A stretch of 64,000 nucleotides of DNA from Phycisphaerae bacterium. GTDB taxonomy: Bacteria > Planctomycetota > Phycisphaerae > UBA1845 > Fen-1342. The notes below the pieces were generated by a model that did not search any database, was not told the origin of the DNA, and saw nothing but the letters and a program-made list of their open reading frames with translations. The stretch spans positions 1-64,000 of the forward strand of contig JANQFV010000017.1 in NCBI GenBank assembly GCA_028277645.1, read 5' to 3'. Below, piece by piece: positions 8,611-17,580 of the stretch (position 1 is its first letter; each line of letters begins with the position of its first letter). A program made the position numbers and the translations under genes.

Positions 8611-10074
8611 CTAGTCGTCACTCGCGCCGGCTGACTCCTGAACCCGATGAACCAGCGTCGTATCAGTCGCTCCCGGCGTCGTGGGCCGTGTCGATGTCAC
8701 CACCACGATCAGATCGCCGGCTTTGGCAAGTTTCCGCTCTATCAGTATCTCGTCCAGCGTCGCAGCCATTTCCGCTGGATGGTCCAGCGGCGCGACGCGA
8801 ATCGGGATCACACCGAAGAGCAAGGCCATCTGACGATAGACTCGCTCGTCGTACGTCAGGCCCACCACCGGCATCGCCAAGCGATGCTGTGCAACGCGAC
8901 GCGCCGTCTCGCCACGCGCCGTCCACACTGCGACCAGCCGCGCACCAACGTCGCGCGCCGCTTGGACCGCAGCGTGCGCAACCGCGCTGGTCGCTGAGAG
9001 CGGCGCACCAACAGATGACGGTTCGCACGGTGCCCGGGTCGCCAGATAGGCGCCGGTTATTTCCGCGATCCGGTTCATCATATCGACAGCCTGTACGGGG
9101 TAACGCCCAACCGCGGTCTCGCCGGAGAGCATCACAGCGTCGGCCCGGTCGAAGATGGCGTTCGCAACGTCACTGACCTCAGCGCGGGTGGGCATGGGGC
9201 TGTGAATCATGCTCTCGAGCATCTGCGTAGCAACGATGACGGGCACGCCCGCGGCGCGGCAGCGCGCGACCACGTCCTTCTGCTCGAGCGGCACGCGCCA
9301 GACATCCGTCTCCACGCCCAAGTCACCCCGTGCGACCAGCACCGCATCCGTCTGTTCGATCAGCTCGTCAAGATGCTCCAGCGCCTCCGGCTTCTCGATC
9401 TTGATGATTACCGGCGTATGCCGACCGGCGGCCTTGATCGCGGCCTTAAGGTCGTACAGATCCTGCGGTTGTCTGACGAACGACAGCGCGACGTAATCCA
9501 GATCGTGCTCCAGTGCCCAGGCCAGGTCGCGGCGATCCTTCTCGGTCAGCGCCGGCGTGGACAACTTGCTGTCCGGCAGGTTGACGCCTTTGCGACTCTT
9601 TAGTTCACCCTCGGCCGTACACTCGGCCACCAACGTGCCGCCCTGCCGCGCTCGGGCGACCAGCCGCACCAGGCCATCGTTGATGAGAATTCGCTCACCC
9701 GGCGCAACGTCGTCCACAAAGGTCTCGTAGCTGACGGTCAACTGCGCCGCGGTGCAGCGGCCGGAGCCGGGCACGAATGTAATCTGCTGCCCGCGTTCGA
9801 TCTCAACCGGCTCAGCATCAAACTCGCCCAGGCGAATCTTGGGGCCGCAGAGGTCGCCGATCACGCACAGCGGCTCATCGCGTTCGGCTGCCACATCACG
9901 CACGAGCTTCAACGTCCGCGCATGCTCGTCGTGCGTCCCATGACTGAAGTTGAGCCGACAGACATCCAGGCCACCATCGATCAACGCGTGAAGCCGCTCG
10001 GGATTCGCGGTCGCCGGACCGAGCGTCGCGATGATCTTAGTCCCCACGCAACGCCGATCGGTTGTTGTGGCCAT
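8611..10074 (-). CDS. pyk: Pyruvate kinase
   Basis: 487 aa from the ATG at 10074, which opens MATTTDRRCVGTKIIATLGPA; the ATG 15 codons upstream would overlap gatA and adds no family sequence. The enzyme converts phosphoenolpyruvate and ADP to pyruvate and ATP, the last step of glycolysis, in the cytoplasm. Motifs: RLNFSHGTHDEH, GDLCGPKIRLG, the B domain around residues 70-170, the active-site signature VIIKIEKPEALEHLDELI, then VARGDLGVE and PVIVATQMLESM with PTRAEVSDVANA. The C-terminal domain (~355-487) contains VWTARGETARRVAQHR. Length is normal. It sits 12 bases downstream of gatA in a housekeeping operon. Confidence 0.95.
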   Translation of the reverse strand: MATTTDRRCVGTKIIATLGPATANPERLHALIDGGLDVCRLNFSHGTHDEHARTLKLVRDVAAERDEPLCVIGDLCGPKIRLGEFDAEPVEIERGQQITFVPGSGRCTAAQLTVSYETFVDDVAPGERILINDGLVRLVARARQGGTLVAECTAEGELKSRKGVNLPDSKLSTPALTEKDRRDLAWALEHDLDYVALSFVRQPQDLYDLKAAIKAAGRHTPVIIKIEKPEALEHLDELIEQTDAVLVARGDLGVETDVWRVPLEQKDVVARCRAAGVPVIVATQMLESMIHSPMPTRAEVSDVANAIFDRADAVMLSGETAVGRYPVQAVDMMNRIAEITGAYLATRAPCEPSSVGAPLSATSAVAHAAVQAARDVGARLVAVWTARGETARRVAQHRLAMPVVGLTYDERVYRQMALLFGVIPIRVAPLDHPAEMAATLDEILIERKLAKAGDLIVVVTSTRPTTPGATDTTLVHRVQESAGASDD

Positions 10075-10085
10075 GATCGTTCTCG

Positions 10086-11564
10086 TCAGGATTGATCGCC
10101 GGGCTGCATCTGATACCAACGCGTGGCCCGCTCATACGCCCGGGCCGCCTGCAAGAGTACCGTCTCAGCGAACGGTCGACCAATCAGTTGCATCCCGATC
10201 GGCAACCCCGCCTGCGTCTGTCCGCACGGAATCGAGATCGCCGGCAGACCCGCCAGGCTGGCAGCGACGGTGTGTACGTCGGAGCCATACATTTGCAATG
10301 GGTCGTCCGCCCGCTCACCCAGCCGAAACGCCGACGTGGGTGACGTTGGAGCCAGCAGGATGTCACAGTTGGCAAATGCACTGCTGAAGTCGTTCTGGAT
10401 CAGCCCACGCACGCCACAAGCCTTGTCGTAGTACCGCTCGTGATATCCCGCCGACAACACAAACGTGCCGAGCATGATGCGACGCTTCACTTCCGCGCCC
10501 AGAAACTCGGTTCGTGTCGCGGCGTTGAGCTCAGGGAAGTCACGCGCCCCGTCCGCCCGAGATCCGAAATGCACGCCGTCGTAGCGGGCCAGATTGGCCG
10601 AGGCTTCTGCTGTAGCGATCAGGTAATAGGTCGCCAGGGCGTACTTCGTGTGCGGTAGTGAGACGGTCGTGATCTCGACGCCCAACTCGCGATAGATCTC
10701 GATGGCGGCGTTGAGTGCGGAGCGAACTTCCTGGTCCAGCACCTCATTGAAGTACTCCGCCGGAAGGCCGATCTTCAACGTCCGCAGGCGCGTCGCAACG
10801 TGATCGTCGTTCAACGTTTCCGCGTAGTCTGGCACGACTTCGTCGGCACTGGTGGCGTCGCGCGGATCGTGGCCGGCGATTGCGCTGAGAATCAGGGCGA
10901 CATCGCAAACCGAGCGTGCCAACGGGCCGATCTGGTCCAGGCTCGATGCGAACGCGATCAGTCCGTAGCGCGATACACGTCCGTAGGTCGGCCGCAGTCC
11001 CGCGACGCCGCAGAACGCCGCCGGCAGACGGATTGAACCGCCGGTATCACTACCCAGCGCGACAGGCACAACGCCCGTAGCAACGACCGCCGCCGATCCG
11101 CCCGATGATCCGCCGGACACACAATCCGGATTCCACGGATTAGCGACCGATCCGTACGCGCTATGCTCGTTCGATGAGCCCATGGCAAACTCGTCGAGAT
11201 TCGTCTTGCCGATGATGATCACCCCCGCCTGCTCCAGCCGCTCGATCACCGTCGCGTCGTAGGGTGCGCGATAAACCGACAGCACCCGCGATCCGGCCGT
11301 CGTCGTTCCGAACAACGTCGCGATGTTGTCCTTGATCGCGATCGGCACACCGGCAAGTGGCAGCGGCGTCACATCCGACCGAACTTTGGCGTCGACCTCC
11401 CTGGCACGAATCAGCGCACGATCCGTCATCAATGAGATGAACGCATTGCAATCGGCACCGCGAACACCTGCCCGCTCAAGCGCGCCGACACAAACCTGCT
11501 CAGCCGACACGCGTCGCTCGTTGACGGCGGTCGCAATCTCGGCGGCGCTCCAGGCTGCATCCAT
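10086..11564 (-). CDS. gatA: Asp-tRNA(Asn)/Glu-tRNA(Gln) amidotransferase subunit A
   Basis: 492 aa. GatA is the glutamine amidase of the GatCAB complex, which turns mischarged Glu-tRNA(Gln) or Asp-tRNA(Asn) into the correct amide and channels ammonia to GatB. The amidase-signature triad is visible: Lys78 in AGVPIAIKDNIA, the cis-Ser in CVSGGSSGGSAAVV, and the nucleophile Ser in ALGSDTGGSIRLPA. The C-terminal GLPAISIPCGQTQAGLPIGMQLIG is also standard. Length is typical. It follows gatC by 26 bases and precedes pyk; gatB is not in the window, so the complex is encoded at split loci. Confidence 0.96.
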   Translation of the reverse strand: MDAAWSAAEIATAVNERRVSAEQVCVGALERAGVRGADCNAFISLMTDRALIRAREVDAKVRSDVTPLPLAGVPIAIKDNIATLFGTTTAGSRVLSVYRAPYDATVIERLEQAGVIIIGKTNLDEFAMGSSNEHSAYGSVANPWNPDCVSGGSSGGSAAVVATGVVPVALGSDTGGSIRLPAAFCGVAGLRPTYGRVSRYGLIAFASSLDQIGPLARSVCDVALILSAIAGHDPRDATSADEVVPDYAETLNDDHVATRLRTLKIGLPAEYFNEVLDQEVRSALNAAIEIYRELGVEITTVSLPHTKYALATYYLIATAEASANLARYDGVHFGSRADGARDFPELNAATRTEFLGAEVKRRIMLGTFVLSAGYHERYYDKACGVRGLIQNDFSSAFANCDILLAPTSPTSAFRLGERADDPLQMYGSDVHTVAASLAGLPAISIPCGQTQAGLPIGMQLIGRPFAETVLLQAARAYERATRWYQMQPGDQS

Positions 11565-11590
11565 GCGGTCGTGTCCGGCGGGAGGCAGAA

Positions 11591-11908
11591 TCAGTCGTTT
11601 TGGGAACGTTGGAAAATTCGGGGGACGAGAAATAGCCCGTCACGCGTGTCCGGACCGTTCGCCAGCGCTCTTGCGTGGGACAGCGGCGTGTGCGCCACAT
11701 CCTCGCGACCTGCGGACGCGCTGCCGCGCGGAAGGGGCAACGGCGTTACGTTGCTCGTGTCGACCTGCTCGATATCACGAAAAGCCTCGAGAATCGCCCC
11801 TAATCCAGCCGCGTGTTGCCGCAACTCGTCGTCCGTCAGCTTCAGCCGGGCGAGCCGGGCCAAGTGGCGTACACGTTCGACGTCGATCGTGTTCGCTCCG
11901 TCAGCCAC
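11591..11908 (-). CDS. gatC: Asp-tRNA(Asn)/Glu-tRNA(Gln) amidotransferase subunit C
   Basis: 105 aa with a GTG start (GTG GCT GAC), six bases after the rpmB stop and without an obvious ribosome-binding site, suggesting translational coupling. GatC is the small belt that wraps and stabilises GatA and GatB. Family signs are VERVRHLARLARLKLTDDE at the N-terminus, a central helix ending ILEAFRDIEQVDTSNVTPL, and the C-terminal region with GLFLVPRIF. Length is normal (90-105 aa). Confidence 0.93.
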   Translation of the reverse strand: MADGANTIDVERVRHLARLARLKLTDDELRQHAAGLGAILEAFRDIEQVDTSNVTPLPLPRGSASAGREDVAHTPLSHARALANGPDTRDGLFLVPRIFQRSQND

Positions 11909-11914
11909 GGGCTG

Positions 11915-12187
11915 CTACGCCTCGGCGGCGGCTTCGACAGGCGGCTTCCAGTCACGTTTGGGCGGCTTGACGACGAGCCCCATGCGAATCGCCTTGGCGC
12001 TCACGCGGATGCGCACCACGCGACCATCGACCAGCGCCCGCACCTTCTGAATGTTGGGCTTGAACTTCCGCTTGGTGATGCCAGTGGTCTTGCGGCCGAC
12101 ACCGCCGAGGTACTTGGCCTTACCGCGCCGCGCGATGGAACGGCCGGCGACCGTTTTCTTGCCGAGGAAAAAGCACTTGCGGGCCAT
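11915..12187 (-). CDS. rpmB: 50S ribosomal protein L28
   Basis: 90 aa from the ATG at 12187 (MARKCFFLGKK), with GAGG six bases upstream; a longer frame from 12250 adds 21 residues of non-family sequence and was not used. L28 is a small basic large-subunit protein near the E site. The diagnostic pattern is TKRKFKPNIQKVRALVDGRVVRIRVSAKAIR, equivalent to the NKTKRRFLPNLQ...LRVSAKALR block of bacterial L28. The C-terminal tail (PPKRDWKPPVEAAAEA) is longer than in enterics. It heads the run rpmB-gatC-gatA-pyk. The 252 bases between its ATG and the next, divergent gene hold both promoters; I see no confident -35/-10 pair there. Confidence 0.9.
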   Translation of the reverse strand: MARKCFFLGKKTVAGRSIARRGKAKYLGGVGRKTTGITKRKFKPNIQKVRALVDGRVVRIRVSAKAIRMGLVVKPPKRDWKPPVEAAAEA

Positions 12188-12439
12188 AGCTACCTCGCGT
12201 TGGTTCAAGCAGTTGCGCCGGTGTCTCCGGCGAGATTCATTGCGAGCCACGTAGTTTAGTCGCGATCACTTAGAGCGTCAAACACTACTCCGAAAACCTG
12301 GCGGATCGAGCCTAGCCAAGAATCCGACCCGCGAGTAGATTGTGTCCTTTAGAAAACCATTTATCGGGCGCACCGCTCGATTGCGCCACGTTTGGAACGC
12401 AAGGCCGTCAGCCTGAGACTCACAACGGGAGCAGAAGTT

Positions 12440-13540
12440 ATGACCAAGAAGGTCCGCCGCAAGACCGTCCCGAAACCTTACTCACTACGAATCAACAAGT
12501 TACGTGAGGAGATGGCCGCCCGGGACATTGACGGCTATTACGTGCTCGACCGCATGGATCAGTACTGGCTGACCGGTTTCACCGGCGAGGACGGCGGTGT
12601 GCTGGTCACGCCCAGGGCCGTCGTTCTGCTTACCGACGGGCGTTTCGACGAAGCGGCGGACATCGAAGCTCCATACGCCCGCAAGGTGCTCCGTAAGCAG
12701 CGGACACCCGCCACCAACGCTAAGGAAATCCGCAAACTGCGGGTCAAACGCCTCGGCTTCGACCCGGATCTCATGAGCGTCAGTGAGCACAAAGTGCTCA
12801 ACAAGGAGATCAAGCCAGCGAAACTCGTCGCCTGCCCCAGCCTGATCCGCCCCCTGCGGGCCTGCAAGGACAAGGACGAGATCAAGCGCATTCGTACCGC
12901 GATCGGCGTCGCGGAAAAGGCCTTCAAGGCGGTTGTCCGCTGGCTCAAGCCCGGCGTGACCGAGCGACAGACCGCAGCCCGTCTCGTGTACGAGATGCAG
13001 AAGCTCGGCGCCCAGGGAGAGACGTTCCCGTCGATCGTGGCATTCGGACCCAACTCCTCGATTCCCCACGCGGTTCCCGGTGAGCGCAAGCTCAAGCGGA
13101 ATGAGCCGTTGCTGTTCGACTGGGGCGCCCACGTGAACTGGTACGGCAGCGATTTGACCCGCGTGGTGTGGCTCGGTAGCATCCCCGCCCGTTTGCGGAA
13201 GATCTTCGACATCGTCCGCGAGGCGCATGACCGCGCCACCGAGGCGGTGCGGCCCGGCATCACGGCCCACGACGTCGACCGTGCAGCTCGTTCGGTCATC
13301 GAGAAGGCCGGTTACGGAAAACTGTTCAACCACGCAACGGGACACGGAATGGGCCTGGTCGCCCACGAGATTCCCCGAATCGGCAAGGGTACGCCGACGG
13401 TTCTGGAGCCCGGTATGGTGATCACGATCGAACCGGGAATCTACCTGCCCGGCGTAGGCGGTATCCGGCTCGAGGACGACGTCCTCGTGACCAAGACCGG
13501 TTATGAAGTGCTGACGTCACTGCCCATCAAGATGTCATGA
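12440..13540 (+). CDS. M24-family aminopeptidase (Xaa-Pro type)
   Basis: 366 aa from the ATG at 12440, chosen because GGGAG lies 8-9 bases upstream; the frame extends 16 codons further without an RBS. It is a cytoplasmic dinuclear metallopeptidase of the pita-bread fold that removes N-terminal residues before proline. Residues ~1-150 are the creatinase-like N-domain (MDQYWLTGFTGEDGGVLV). The catalytic domain has all five metal ligands: Asp and Asp in LFDWGAHVNWYGSDLTR, His in NHATGHGMGLVAHE, Glu in MVITIEPGIYLPG and Glu in GGIRLEDDVLVT. The stop overlaps the accB start by four bases. An M24 peptidase directly before accBC is a widely seen gene order. Confidence 0.9.
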   Translation: MTKKVRRKTVPKPYSLRINKLREEMAARDIDGYYVLDRMDQYWLTGFTGEDGGVLVTPRAVVLLTDGRFDEAADIEAPYARKVLRKQRTPATNAKEIRKLRVKRLGFDPDLMSVSEHKVLNKEIKPAKLVACPSLIRPLRACKDKDEIKRIRTAIGVAEKAFKAVVRWLKPGVTERQTAARLVYEMQKLGAQGETFPSIVAFGPNSSIPHAVPGERKLKRNEPLLFDWGAHVNWYGSDLTRVVWLGSIPARLRKIFDIVREAHDRATEAVRPGITAHDVDRAARSVIEKAGYGKLFNHATGHGMGLVAHEIPRIGKGTPTVLEPGMVITIEPGIYLPGVGGIRLEDDVLVTKTGYEVLTSLPIKMS

Positions 13541-14046
13541 GCCAGGTGAAGAACACGGCGCTAGCTAAGAGCGCTGCTGCGAGAAATCCGATGGACCTGA
13601 AACACATCAAAAACCTCGTCGAGCTCATGGTCGAACACGACCTCAGTCGCATCGAGCTGCGCGAGGGCGAAACGCATATTCTGCTCCGACGCGGACAAGC
13701 GCCAGTCGTCACTGCGCCGCCGCCACCGCCCGCAGCACCGGCTCCACCCGCTCCGGCTCCGGCCCCCGCGGCATCGGCCCCGAGCGAGCCAGTCGTTGAC
13801 GCGAATGAGACGATTATCCGCTCACCGATGGTGGGCACGTTCTATCTGGCATCCGAACCTAGCGCGGCACCGTTCGTCCAACCCGGCACGAAGATCACGC
13901 CCGACTCGGTCATCTGCATCATCGAGGCGATGAAAGTGTTCAACGAGATCAAGGCGGAAGTGTCCGGCACGATATCGAAGATTCTGGTCAACGACACCTC
14001 CGCGGTCGAATTCGATCAGCCGCTGTTTGCGGTCAGCCCGTCGTAG
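13537..14046 (+). CDS. accB: Biotin carboxyl carrier protein of acetyl-CoA carboxylase
   Basis: 169 aa, starting inside the upstream stop (ATGA overlap). AccB carries biotin that shuttles CO2 from AccC to the carboxyltransferase in the first step of fatty-acid synthesis. The biotinyl domain fills residues ~85-169, with the attachment Lys133 in CIIEAMKVFNEI and the flanking RSPMVGTFY and GTISKILVND. It is preceded by a Pro/Ala-rich flexible linker (~62-85), normal for BCCP. The N-terminal helix region NPMDLKHIKNLVELMVEHD is also typical. An ATG at 13591 (MDLKHIK) is an alternative start. Confidence 0.95.
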   Translation: MSQVKNTALAKSAAARNPMDLKHIKNLVELMVEHDLSRIELREGETHILLRRGQAPVVTAPPPPPAAPAPPAPAPAPAASAPSEPVVDANETIIRSPMVGTFYLASEPSAAPFVQPGTKITPDSVICIIEAMKVFNEIKAEVSGTISKILVNDTSAVEFDQPLFAVSPS

Positions 14047-14064
14047 ACACCACATAGGTAGCGG

Positions 14065-15411
14065 ATGTTCAGCAGAATCCTAGTCGCCAACCGGGGGGAG
14101 ATCGCGTTGCGGATCATCCGCGCGTGCCGTGATATGGGCATCGAGGCTATCGCGGTGTACTCGCGGGCCGACCGCGGCGCGAACTACCTGCGTCTCGCCC
14201 ACGATGCTATCTGCATCGGCGCCGAAGCACCCGCCGCCTCGTACTTGAATGCCCCCGCGATCCTGTCCGCCGCCGAGCAAGCCGACGTGCAGGCGATTCA
14301 CCCGGGTTACGGTTTTCTTGCGGAGAATTCGAAGTTCGCGCAGATGTGCCGCGACTGCAAGATCGAGTTCGTCGGCCCTTCGGCGGAGTCCATGGCACAA
14401 CTGGGCGACAAGGTTGCCGCCCGCGCGATCGCGAAGCAGGCCCGCGTCCCGCTCGTCCCGGGCAGTGACGGCGTGGTCGAAAGCGACGACGAGGCCGTCG
14501 AAATCGCCGAGAAAATCGGCTACCCCGTGATGATCAAGGCAGTGGCGGGCGGCGGCGGCCGCGGGATGCGCCCGGCACACAACGAAGCGACGCTGCGTTC
14601 GAACTTCCGACACGCCCGTGCCGAGGCCGAGAACGCGTTCAAGGACGGCAGCCTCTACGTCGAGAAGCTGATCGAACGTCCTCGGCACGTTGAAGTGCAG
14701 TTGCTGGGCGACCAGAAGGGCAACGTGATTCACCTGTGGGAGCGCGATTGCTCCCTGCAGCGTCGGCACCAGAAGCTCATTGAGGAATCGCCCTCGCCGC
14801 ACATCAGTAAACGCACCCGGAACAAGCTCTGTACGGCGGCCGTGCGGCTGGCCAAAGCGGCCGGCTATCACTCCGCCGGCACGTGCGAATTCCTCGTGGA
14901 TCACGACGAGAATTTCTACTTCATTGAGATCAACGCGCGCATCCAAGTCGAGCATCCGGTCACCGAGCTGGTCACCGGTGAAGATCTCGTGCAGTGGCAA
15001 ATCCGCATCGCCGCCGGCGAGCCGCTCAAGGTGCGCCAGGACCAGGTCAAGCAAAACGGCCACGCGATCGAGTGTCGCATCAACGCGGAGAATCCGGACA
15101 ACGGATTCACCCCCTGCCCCGGGCCGATCAATGAGCTCGTGCTCCCCGGCGGCCCGGGCGTGCGTATCGATACGCATGCACACACCGGGTACAAGGTCAG
15201 CCCCTACTACGATTCGATGATCGCCAAGCTGCTGGTCCATCGACCCACCCGCGCCGAAGCAATCCGGTCTGCCGCTCGGGCATTGGACGAGTTCGTCATC
15301 GGCCCGATTAAGACGACGATCCCCATGCACAAGGCGGTCATGGAGCAGGCCGACTTTGCCAAGGGGAACATCGACACCGGCTTCATTGACCGCGTGCTCA
15401 TGCCGCGCTAG
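14065..15411 (+). CDS. accC: Biotin carboxylase subunit of acetyl-CoA carboxylase
   Basis: 448 aa, 18 bases after accB. AccC uses ATP and bicarbonate to carboxylate biotin on AccB. Landmarks are [20 protein letters not shown], the ATP-grasp glycine loop [35 protein letters not shown] and the catalytic [18 protein letters not shown]. The C-terminal [17 protein letters not shown] is the expected end domain. Length matches E. coli AccC (449). accA and accD are not in the window. The gene ends convergently against the permease gene, with two hairpins between. Confidence 0.97.
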   Translation: MFSRILVANRGEIALRIIRACRDMGIEAIAVYSRADRGANYLRLAHDAICIGAEAPAASYLNAPAILSAAEQADVQAIHPGYGFLAENSKFAQMCRDCKIEFVGPSAESMAQLGDKVAARAIAKQARVPLVPGSDGVVESDDEAVEIAEKIGYPVMIKAVAGGGGRGMRPAHNEATLRSNFRHARAEAENAFKDGSLYVEKLIERPRHVEVQLLGDQKGNVIHLWERDCSLQRRHQKLIEESPSPHISKRTRNKLCTAAVRLAKAAGYHSAGTCEFLVDHDENFYFIEINARIQVEHPVTELVTGEDLVQWQIRIAAGEPLKVRQDQVKQNGHAIECRINAENPDNGFTPCPGPINELVLPGGPGVRIDTHAHTGYKVSPYYDSMIAKLLVHRPTRAEAIRSAARALDEFVIGPIKTTIPMHKAVMEQADFAKGNIDTGFIDRVLMPR

Positions 15412-15427
15412 CAAGCGCCGGCAGTGC

Positions 15428-15492
15428 CACTGCTTTGCCAGCAGTGATTCCTCGCTCCCTCTCGCTCGAACTGCACTGCTCACAGAGCAGTG
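15428..15492. repeat. Two hairpins with identical stems between convergent genes
   Basis: Two perfect hairpins share the same 7-bp stem but differ in loop: CACTGCT-TTGCC-AGCAGTG at 15428-15446 and CACTGCT-CACAG-AGCAGTG at 15474-15492, 27 bases apart. They lie in the 111-base gap between accC (plus) and the permease (minus). The repeated stem means either left arm can pair with either right arm. They could act as a bidirectional transcript end, though no T-run is adjacent, or belong to a dispersed repeat family. Confidence 0.65.
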
Positions 15493-15522
15493 ACACAGAG
15501 ACTCATTCCCGGAAAACGCCGA

Positions 15523-17371
15523 CTATGCGTGAATCAGCAGCGTTGCCTCGGCCGGCAGGTTGTCCGCCACGCCGGCGATCACATCCCCGCGCAACGCCCG
15601 CAGCACGCCCGCCCGTCGCGACACGCCCAGCATGACGACGTCGACCGCGTACGTTGCCGAGAAGTCCAGGATGACATCCGCCGGATCACGACTCACGCAA
15701 TAGATCGGCTGCATCGGCACCTGGAATTCGCGGGCCATGCTGTCCGCCTGCCGGAACAGGGCCGTCGCTTCGTGGTCTTCTTCCGGCGTCAGCGGTGCCG
15801 ACTGGCCGGCATACATGACCGCTATATCACGTACGTAAAGCACAAAGATGTTCGCATCGCGCCGCCGCGCCTCGTCGAAGGCGAACCGTAACAGCTTCAA
15901 GTTTCCGCGACTGGCCACCAGCACCCGCCCCTTCCCGGGGTCGAACGGCAACAACTCGCCAACGGGCGCGGCGGCGGCCTCCGCCGCAGCCTCGAGTGCC
16001 GCAGTCGGCGCGGCGCGCACGCGCGGTACGCGCTGCGTGATGAAGCGCATCGTCAGTCCGCTGACGAGCATGACGCTGATGAAAATCAGCGCGGGCAGGT
16101 TCACGATCGGAATGGTGATCCAGATCGCTGCCAGCACGACGCCGATCGCGGCCATGCCGATGCGTTCGAGGACTTTGATCGCGAGCTTGCGATTGACCAG
16201 GCAACTACCGAGGTTGATGACAATCGCGCCCACCACGCCGATGGCGTACATCTTCGCCAGTGTCTCCAGCGTGCCCTCCCCGAAACTCGCCGCCGCCACG
16301 GTCACGACTGCTGAGAGCGCACATGCCGCCCACAGGCCGTACAGCGGTACGCCGTACTGATTGATCCGGCTGAAGATCTCCGGCATTTCGCGATCGCGGC
16401 TCATCGCATACTGGATGCTGATCATTGCGATGACCGCTGTATTCGTCGCTGAGAGCAGCAGCAGACCGAACACAATACTTGCCACAGCGGCAAACGCCGG
16501 ATGGACGTATTGTCGCGCCAAAACCTCTAGCGCGTGTTCCTTGATGGCAGCGTTGCGGGCGTTCTCCGCGGCGGTGAGCGCGGCGGGGTCCTGGTCCGCA
16601 ATCACGCCGACTTCCGTCATCGCCGGCAAGCTGAAAATTGCGATGATCAGAATGAGGTTGAGAACGACCACCTCGATAATCACCGGCCAGATGGCGAGCT
16701 TCGAGGTGCGCCGCACCGGCTGCACCATGATCCCGGTCATGTTCGCGATCGACTCGACGCCCGAGAGCGCGAGCACCACTGAGACGAGATTGATCCAGAC
16801 GCGCAGCGGCGGCACGTCCCGCGGCGCGTGTTGCGTGAACTGCTCCCAGCCGATTGAAAGCCGCGGCAAAGTACACGCCGCCAGGATCAAGCTGATGATC
16901 ACGGCCGCGATGGCAACGAACAGGGCAAAGACGCCCGCACGACGCGGACCTACGTAATTCAGCGCCCCGATCAGCAGAATCGCGACGATCGTCAGCCCCG
17001 GAGCCCATTCGACGGGCAGATCGAACGGCGCCCCAATGTAGCGCACAGCCTCGTAGGTGGAGATTGCAGCCGTGACGACGTAGTTCGCCATCAGCAAGAT
17101 CGCGCCGATCGCGCCCAACGACGGGTGCAACATGCGGCCCGAGGAATAGCCCCCCCCCACCATCCGGCTGCACGCGGCAGATCACGGTGTACGCCCACCC
17201 CACCAGTACAACCAGAGTGCAGATCGCAGCTACGTAGTACGGCGCCGCCAGGCCGGCGTAGAAAATCGCCAACCCCAGTACGTAGAACCGGCTCGTGCCC
17301 AGGTCGCCGAAGAACATCGGCCCGGCCAAGTACCAGCGCAAGTCTCGGGGGCGGTCGTGACGAACAAGCAT
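15523..17371 (-). CDS. APC-superfamily amino-acid permease with C-terminal Usp domain, frameshifted at a poly-G tract
   Basis: The gene begins at the ATG at 17371 (MLVRHDRPRDLRWYLAGPMF) and is read to RVQPDGGGG; there a run of nine C (plus strand, 17150-17158) puts the rest out of frame. With eight it would read PDGGGGYSSGRMLHPSLG, the classic APC transmembrane 2-3 junction, and continue to 15523 for about 615 aa. About twelve membrane helices follow, as in amino acid/polyamine/organocation permeases. From ~residue 470 comes a universal-stress-protein-like domain (VLVASRGNLKLLRFAFDEA; VDVVMLGVSRRAGVLRAL). The permease substrate is unknown. Either the tract is a sequencing/assembly error, or slippage makes expression phase-variable; the sequence alone cannot decide. 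From the downstream GTG/ATG region only a protein lacking the first two helices would be made. Confidence 0.8.
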
Positions 17372-17580
17372 AGCAGCGGAGCTTCCCGGTCTGCCGTGCG
17401 ATACCGGTATAAAGGGCCGAAGGATATGCCGCGCGGCCCGGGGTGTCCATCCGGCAGGCGACGACGCCCGGGACGGCGTTCAGCCGGCGGAAATCGGGAT
17501 TGAGAGCAACGGTGATTGCGAGTCTAATGCACGGCATCGTCGATTGGCTGTAGGTTCCTGCCGGTTTGGAGTCGGTGCGG

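Noticed and set aside
12188..12439. Riboswitch or leader RNA between rpmB and the M24 peptidase gene
   Set aside because: The 252-base gap shows no recognisable conserved riboswitch core or T-box sequence.
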